DNA of 64,000 nucleotides from Phocoena phocoena. Taxonomy: Eukaryota > Chordata > Mammalia > Artiodactyla > Phocoenidae. The translations under genes were made by a program, and so were the position numbers. Shown piece by piece: positions 57,844 to 64,000 of the stretch; the first letter of the stretch is position 1; every line of letters starts with the position of its first letter. The notes beneath the pieces are model-generated. The model searched no databases. It saw nothing but the letters and a program-made list of their open reading frames with translations, and had not been told where the DNA came from. The DNA lies in contig NC_089219.1 of the NCBI RefSeq assembly GCF_963924675.1, forward strand, positions 150,122,288 to 150,186,287. The letters run 5' to 3'.

Positions 57844-59320
57844 CTGGGTAAAGAACAGTAAAGTACCTGTCAGTTACAGTTAGAGAATCATAATTAAGGG
57901 AGTACAGGTATAACAAAGGAAGTCAAATGATACTCCAATCCCCTTGTTTTACTAATGTGGAAGTTAAGGATAGGGAAGAGATGTAGCCCAAAACCTCACA
58001 GCTAGTACGAGGTAGAGAATTAGAACCCAGTCCTTCCCAGCACAAGTTCTAAAATACATTCATTAGTCCACCAGGCATGCTGTCTCTTCTTCCACTGCTG
58101 GCTCTCTAGAATAGAGTCACTAGTACTGGTGGGCTACCCAACTCACATATTTGCTAGAAAGGCAATACAATTTACAGTCTCATCTTTCAGGTAATGAGAA
58201 GGTCACCTGAGCCTAAACCTGTAACAGATTTCCCCTTATCTCTTTTTTTCACACTTCTATGATCAAAGTGTAGTAACTACCCATACTGTATCTGTTTGTC
58301 CTCCCAGCTGCCCTCTCATTGGTTGTACAAGGCTGATATGGGTTCGCGGAAAAACTGTAAGCTCCCTCTCTGTCCCTAGTATCAACCACAATATTTACCA
58401 ATCCACTTCTACAGTCCTTCTTATGCCAGCTATTGGCATAAGACAAGACCAGCCATTGAGAACAAAATCCCCTAAATAAGCCAGTCCTTGTAATGACAGG
58501 ACACATTTCTTAGAGAATATTCAACTCAAGGTGTGGCTGCCTCTATTCACAGTCCTTTTGGTATGTGCTAGGGGCATTAGAACTCATTTGAACTTTAACT
58601 TAACCTGTATCTAATTAAAGATGAATGAAAAATCTGTTTGGCTTTGAGCAAGTTACTTGCACTTTCAATTTCAGATTTCTAATGATAAAATGTAGGAGGT
58701 GGATGAAAACAAACCCTAAAGTCTTTGTCACTATTCTGAGGCTATGATATCTTTCTTCATAAGCCAGTTTCTTTCTGTGATAGATGCTGATAAAAGTAGA
58801 ATTCTGTAAAGCAAAGTTCTGTCAAGAACCAGAGCATTCAACTTTAGGGGCTGACACACTGCATTCTATTCCTAGATATGCCACTTAAGTAGCACATAAT
58901 TTCGACAACTTATTTAACCTCTGAAAGACCAAGCTAACTTCACTGTCCTATGGATATAAGGATAGCACTATTTCAAAGGAGTGTTGCAAAGAGTAAACAA
59001 GATTATTATACAGCTGGCCAGAAAGTCCACATCATTCTTGAATACAACTGAGAGATATTGGAGCTGGTACTTTGCCTTCAGAATTCCTCAATACGAGAGT
59101 CCCAAATGTCTCCTTCCTTGAATAATTAAACTCTTGCTTCTCAAAATGAAGGCACTTACACACAAGAGCAAACACACATTTTCCTAATTTTGTGCTTCCT
59201 TGCCCCAAATTTACTCACACTGCTCACCACACATCCTCCCCCGAGAACTGACACTAACCTCCTGATCCTCCTAAAACTCACATCATTTGTAGACCCCTTC
59301 AAAGCCTCAGTCAGACTCAC
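57844..59320. other. CR1 intron with two MIR fragments
   Basis: MIR-type fragments at about 57930-58060 ('agatgtagcccaaaacctca') and 58850-59010 ('acttatttaacctctgaaag'). No exon seen. Confidence 0.55.
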
Positions 59321-59719
59321 CCCTGGAGCAGCTGGGCAACTCTGGCCCCCACTTGTTTTGGGCCTGGCATTCAACAGTGGAGGGTCCTTTCATGGCAAAG
59401 CCGGGCTGACACCTAAACCTCACGCTTTCACGTAAAGAAAATAAGCTTTTGTTCTCAGACATCCTTATTCCATTTTCAATGACTGGAGGCGTGCATTTAT
59501 TAGGTGCAATGCACTGAGGGGGAGGGCCACTCCAGATGCCAACTCGATTGTCTTCACTGGTGCAATATATTGACGGCTCACCCACGAGGTCAAACAGCTT
59601 CTGCCTTCTCTCTCCAAGACTGCAGCGATAGGTCACCACTGTTCCGTATTGAAAGTATTCTCTGTTGGTGCTAATGAAATCTCCATTGGCGATGGCTGGG
59701 GGTGGCCCACAACGAATGC
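59321..59719 (-). CDS. CR1: CR1 fused SCR24-SCR25 exon (two sushi domains)
   Basis: A 399-bp exon with acceptor CCTTTTCCCAG and donor GTGAGT (GT at 59320-59319), phase 1 at both ends. The first domain reads [18 protein letters not shown], then [41 protein letters not shown]. The second reads [18 protein letters not shown], then [17 protein letters not shown] and [11 protein letters not shown]. Each has four cysteines and the Trp. Fusion of the third and fourth sushi domains of a long repeat in one exon is the known CR1 layout. In human CR1 this pair lies in the long repeat that binds C1q, mannan-binding lectin and ficolins, as I recall. NKS is a possible N-glycosylation site. Confidence 0.95.
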
Positions 59720-61846
59720 CTGGGAAAAGGGACAGCAAGATAAAACCTCAGTTTCTTAAAGTTGTATTCAATTATGAATTTTGGTAACCAAATTAAAAAA
59801 TGATCAAAATGTCACTATTCAGAACACTTCTGCTCTTGTCTAATATTTGTTAATGTACAGACATGTTTTTACACAATCGCAGATTAGATAGCCACAATAT
59901 TATGACCTCTGCTCTTCTCAATTAATGCTATTTCAATAAATGTATCCATGTATTATTATAGTCCACATACTTCTCCTTTTAAGTGAGAATTTATATGTTA
60001 TTTAACTATTTTTAATTCAATTCTTTCTCTGTAGAGGGCATTTGGATTAATTCTATTGGTTATTAATGTGGTATAGCATACAATATAGTCTATCAAATAA
60101 ATAAAAACCAAAAGCTATGGTACAACTAATAAAAAATAAACAAACACACAATATTACACATGACAAACAACAATCACAGATTCAGAAGTAATAAAAATAA
60201 CTGAATATCTATCTACTCTATGCTAATAATCTTGAAAATGAGGATGTTAGAAATAAAAATATATTTTGCCAATATTGACTCAAGAAAAGGTAGCATATAG
60301 AAGAAGTGGAAAAAAATATCAAAAACACTACTGCTATAAAGGTATGAAGCACAGATAATTTTATTGACAAATTTAATCTAATATTCAAGTAACACATAAT
60401 TTCTAGGCAGTTTAAATCATTCCAGAGCATATAAAATATCAAAGTAGATATCAAAGTAGATACTTTTATTTATTCATTTATTTTTAAATAAATCAAAGAA
60501 GATACTTTGATATCTAAGTAGATACTTTTATTTATTTATTTATTTTTGCTTAAGAAAATATTTAAGAAGTGGCATCTTTATTGTAGAAAATTTATAAAAT
60601 ATAAATAAAAATCACCTTTAAGCCCATTACCCAGAAGGAATCACTCTTAACTATTTAATGTGCAATCTTTAATATATACACACACACATATTTTTCTTCT
60701 AAAATATCTTTGTTGCCTAAGTAATATTTCAGAGTACAAACATACTAACTGATTCCATTTGAAAGTGTTCTCTCTCTTGTCAAATGCATTCCAGCATATT
60801 TTAAACTTTTTTTATTAGAACACATTCCGTGTACCTTTATAAGATTATTATTTTGTAGATTATTTCCAGAACATTGTTTGGAAATATGCACAATATTTAG
60901 ATTCTTTTGACTTTTTCACTATCATAAAATAATAATATAGGTAACATCTGTACATCAATCCTCGCAAAAACCCACGGTGATTTTTTAAAGTCATGAACTG
61001 TAGAATTTCTGGATTAAAGGCTTGCGTACAGTTAAGGTTTTTGATACATACTGTGTACTGGCCTGTTAGAAAATTCATTACCACTTATCCTACTATCAGC
61101 TGAGTTGGAGAGTGTTGATTTCTTTTTTTTTTTAACATCTTTTTTGGAGTATAATTGCTTTACATTGTTGTGTTAGTTGCTGCTGTATAACAAAGTGAAT
61201 CAGCTATACGTATACACATATCCCCATATCCCCTCCCTATTGCGTCTCCCTCCAACCCTCCCTGTCCCACCCCTCTAGCTGGTCACAAAGCACCGAGCTC
61301 ATTTTTTTACATTATCACCAAACCCAGGGTTATATCTTTATGTTCTTTGTTCATTTGCAACTGCTCCTTTCTCTATGTGCCCTGAAGTGTAGAAAGTTCA
61401 TATTCCAAACAACTCATGGGAAAGATGGCATATCACTGTCCAGACAAAGAATAAGAGAGCAGGGAGGGCCCACGGCTTGAACAGATGACCTGGGATTAAG
61501 ACTTGACAGACAGGAAGGAAGGCACTTCCACTAACCTTGTATTCATTTACTTCACTAAAGAGAACAATCTTCAACCTGGAAGGTGTTCAACCGACAAAAG
61601 AAGAATTTGGGTGCTCTTCTAAATGAGTTCCAAACTATTGTTTAAAATAAATTATACCCTAGGATAAGGAAAAATCAGGAGGAACTAGAAGCTTGGAACA
61701 TTGTGAGCACCTTTAAGGGTAGGAGTGTTTTCTTCAAATATCAGAAGGATACTATTGCCAAAAGGGATGAAATTTATCCTTTGTAATTCTAGGGGCCAAC
61801 TGTAGGATTGAGCATGGAATAAATGGGGCTAGAGATTTCAACTCAC
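59720..61846. other. CR1 intron with an L1 3'-UTR fragment and small inverted repeats
   Basis: About 60440-60545 has direct and inverted copies of 'atcaaagtagatac' around (ATTT)n runs. An antisense L1 3' UTR fragment lies at 61120-61305. The remainder includes possible old L1M sequence (about 60580-61080). Confidence 0.5.
61120..61305 (-). mobile_element. L1 3' UTR fragment
   Basis: Antisense 'gttgtgttagttgctgctgt' and 'caaagtgaatcagctatacg', typical of the L1 3' UTR also seen at 50903-51111. Confidence 0.8.
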
Positions 61847-61932
61847 GTTCACAAATTGGTGGCTCTGAATCCCAAAAGACAGTACTGCCTGAGATAATAC
61901 ATTCAGCAGCTGAGTGACCAATGAGTTGATAC
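61847..61932 (-). CDS. CR1: CR1 SCR23 (SCR2-type) domain, second half
   Basis: An 86-bp exon with acceptor TTTTTGGTTTCAG and donor GTGAGT (GT at 61846-61845). With the split Gly codon it reads (G)[17 protein letters not shown], then [11 protein letters not shown], and leaves one base (C) that makes Arg with the next exon (ERIRCGPPP). Same length and layout as 40356-40441, of which it is a paralogue. The first half of this domain and the rest of CR1 lie to the right of the window. Confidence 0.92.
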
Positions 61933-64000
61933 CTGAAACCAAAAATGAAAAATAGGCATGCTGTATACACATCCCATCAATTTCCTCAGCATGCATACAT
62001 GCATGGCAAATCTGAAAGGCTACAATCTGAAAGAAGTTCAAGGACTAGCCTAAACTCCACCTATTTTATCTGACTTTTCTTATTTCTCTTTTTCTATCCT
62101 CTCACTGTTGAAAGGAATATTTCCTCTCTAACTCCTCATGGCTCGCTCTGCTTCTTCATTTCTTGGTTTCATTTTGGATTGTACCCAGTACCTAAATAAA
62201 ACAATACTTTTGTAGACCTGCCTGATAATTTTCTTCTTAAAATCTGTTTTTTCTTATATTATTATTGTTACTTAATTTTCTTTTTGCATTTTCCTGATAT
62301 ACATAAATATACATATTGTATATTAACACTGCTACGTCATTTTAGTTTAGGCATGTTTCTTGTACATACAACAAGATTTGTGATGCTTTTGATCCTATTT
62401 GGAAACTTTTGTTTTTCAACAGGGATATTAAACCATTCAAATTTACTGAACTACATGGTATGGTTGATCTTGATTTTGTCATGAGTTCATAATGTTCCTT
62501 CATAATGTTCAGTGGTAAGCACATAGCAGTGAATACAGCCGATCTGCCCCTAATATAAGGGGGCTTATTTCTGGTGAATGAGATGGATATAGTCCATGCT
62601 ATTCCTTTTTCTTCCCTCTCATTTGCTACATGAAACAGATAGGTGAACCTCTTTTAGTTGCTCTAATAATTTGGAAGCTAAATAACTGATTTTTGTTCCT
62701 TCGAAATTTCATTTCATGCGTTATGTATTGGGTTGGCCAAAGAGTTCGTTCAGGTTTTTCCGCTACATCCTCTGGAAAAACCTAAGCGAACTTTTTGGCC
62801 AACCCAATACATACATAACACAGGTATTCAACCCTATTTTCTCAATTTTGGTGTCAAAATATATAAAGTCTACCCATCTCCTATGTACTAAATGTCTAGA
62901 CTATGTTTTTCTTTTTGCTTTCTTCTCTTTTCTAGTTTTACGGATATATTTTATGACTTCAGAAATTGTTATTAGATTATGATTACATTCTCAAGTTTCA
63001 CTTTTTAACAATTAGTTCTGTCATTGTATTAAGTTTTATAAGTTTGTTGAAAATATTTGAACTTTTTAAAAAATTTGTTTTTCTTTTGTTTGATTTTTGG
63101 CAATTTTCTACCTCACCAGTATTTACCATTACCTTTAAGAAAATACTTATGGATTGCCTGAGTTTATCTTTTTCCTTCTCCCGGGAAGTATACTTCCTGT
63201 AAAGTACACAGGTGTGATTTTTAGGTCCTTGCTTATCCTTTACTGTATATCTGTAGCCTCTAGATGTGAATACTAGCTTAGCTCATTAGAAACTCCATCT
63301 TCTGCAGTTTAGTGATGTGAAGGATCAATGTGATATCAATACAAATTAATTTCCTGCACAGCTATTATAGTTTATTAATTTCCTTTCTGCATTCTTGAGG
63401 TTTTTTTCATGATCCCTGAAATACAGATGATTCCCTAGTGATGGCTAAATATGGGCTTATTGTTTTCCCTTCTGGAATTTTTGTTACATGTAATTTGAAT
63501 CCCAGTACTCTTTTAGACATATTTTCTCTTCTTCTTCATCCTTTTCCACTTAATTCTGGGAGAATTTAATTTATCTTCTTACCCTCTGCTTTAATTTTCT
63601 ACAATATTCAGTGTGTTTATCACAGAATTTTTCTTTAGTTTGACAATTGTGTTTTTCATTCATATGCAAACATTCTCTATTTCCTAACTAGGTTCACAGA
63701 AACAGCGTGCAACTGGATCTTGTTAAAAACGTAAACAGGAGATTTCTCTAAAAGTTTCTCTTATTTCTTGGAAGTAACTCTATTTTGTAAGAGGACATTT
63801 CTTCCAATTTTTCAGATTGCTCTTTTTACATTAATTTCCTGTAACATATCATAAGCTCAACGGTTTTCTATTTTATGCCATTGAGAGGTTCACTCTTATT
63901 CCGTAATATAATATAAAGAGGGTATAGACAGAGAATTTATAGATTGTACTTAAAAATGCTCGGAGAAAGACAGAGTGTTTAGATTTACTCTAATTTCACT
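61933..64000. other. CR1 intron upstream, with a mariner mini-element
   Basis: T-rich intron. No further exon recognised: the first half of the SCR2-type domain is absent, so the intron is at least 2 kb. About 62960-63900 may be an old L1M/HAL1-type fragment in antisense. The mariner element at 62723-62812 is the only clear recent repeat. Confidence 0.45.
62723..62812. mobile_element. Mariner-derived palindromic mini-element (potential miRNA hairpin)
   Basis: Two 39-base arms (62723-62761 and 62774-62812) pair with 36 of 39 matches around a 12-base loop. The core arm 'ttgggttggccaaagagttc' with a TA at each end is the terminal repeat of a cetartiodactyl mariner element, with internal transposase lost. 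Such palindromes fold into a stable hairpin. The arm resembles the AAAAGUUCGUUCGGGUUUU-type miR-2284/2285 sequences known from ruminants (family resemblance from memory). Confidence 0.85.

Overview
The window is mammalian nuclear DNA, most probably from a cetacean. Its commonest repeat is the tRNA-derived CHR-type SINE of whales and dolphins (sense start resembling 'cttccctggtggcgcagtgg', sense end with an A-tail), present in at least 13 copies. It also has a long damaged L1, several older L1s, solo LTRs and a mariner mini-element of the kind known from cetartiodactyls. Nothing bacterial or viral-genomic is present. Most long open frames are shadows of SINE or L1 sequence.

The real genes are two minus-strand members of the regulators-of-complement-activation (RCA) cluster. 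From about 62 kb down to about 8 kb lies the 3' part of CR1 (complement receptor 1, CD35). I could place exon boundaries from splice signals and codon phase for: the second half of an SCR2-type sushi domain (61847-61932), a fused SCR24/25-type exon (59321-59719), SCR26 (57667-57843), SCR27 in two halves (57479-57581, 56052-56137), a damaged SCR28/29 exon (51860-52266), a dead SCR22-like relic (about 50104-50286), an intact extra SCR23-like domain in two halves (49414-49513, 40356-40441), the membrane-proximal SCR30 (24881-25066), a 24-bp stalk exon (23014-23037), the transmembrane exon (21921-21996), the cytoplasmic-tail exon (11777-11881) and the last exon with stop codon and 3' UTR (about 8154-9332). 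The intact exons join in frame without a stop only if the broken SCR28/29 and SCR22-like exons are skipped. SCR numbers refer to human CR1 and rest on my memory of that protein.

About 7 kb downstream, inside a CpG-rich stretch at 900-1950, is exon 1 of CD46 (membrane cofactor protein): start codon, signal peptide and a phase-1 splice donor, running leftward out of the window. CR1 followed by CD46 on one strand matches mammalian RCA order, but there is no CR1L gene between them as there is in primates.

The rest is intron and intergenic sequence. The 25-40 kb and 40-49 kb introns are swollen by nested L1 copies, a MaLR-type LTR, DNA transposons and SINEs. The most interesting points are the altered domain order near the CR1 membrane end (a broken SCR28/29 plus an extra partial long homologous repeat), two same-direction LTRs flanking the SCR30-to-transmembrane exons, two SINEs within the CR1 3' UTR, and a mariner hairpin at 62723-62812 resembling the source of the ruminant miR-2284/2285 family.
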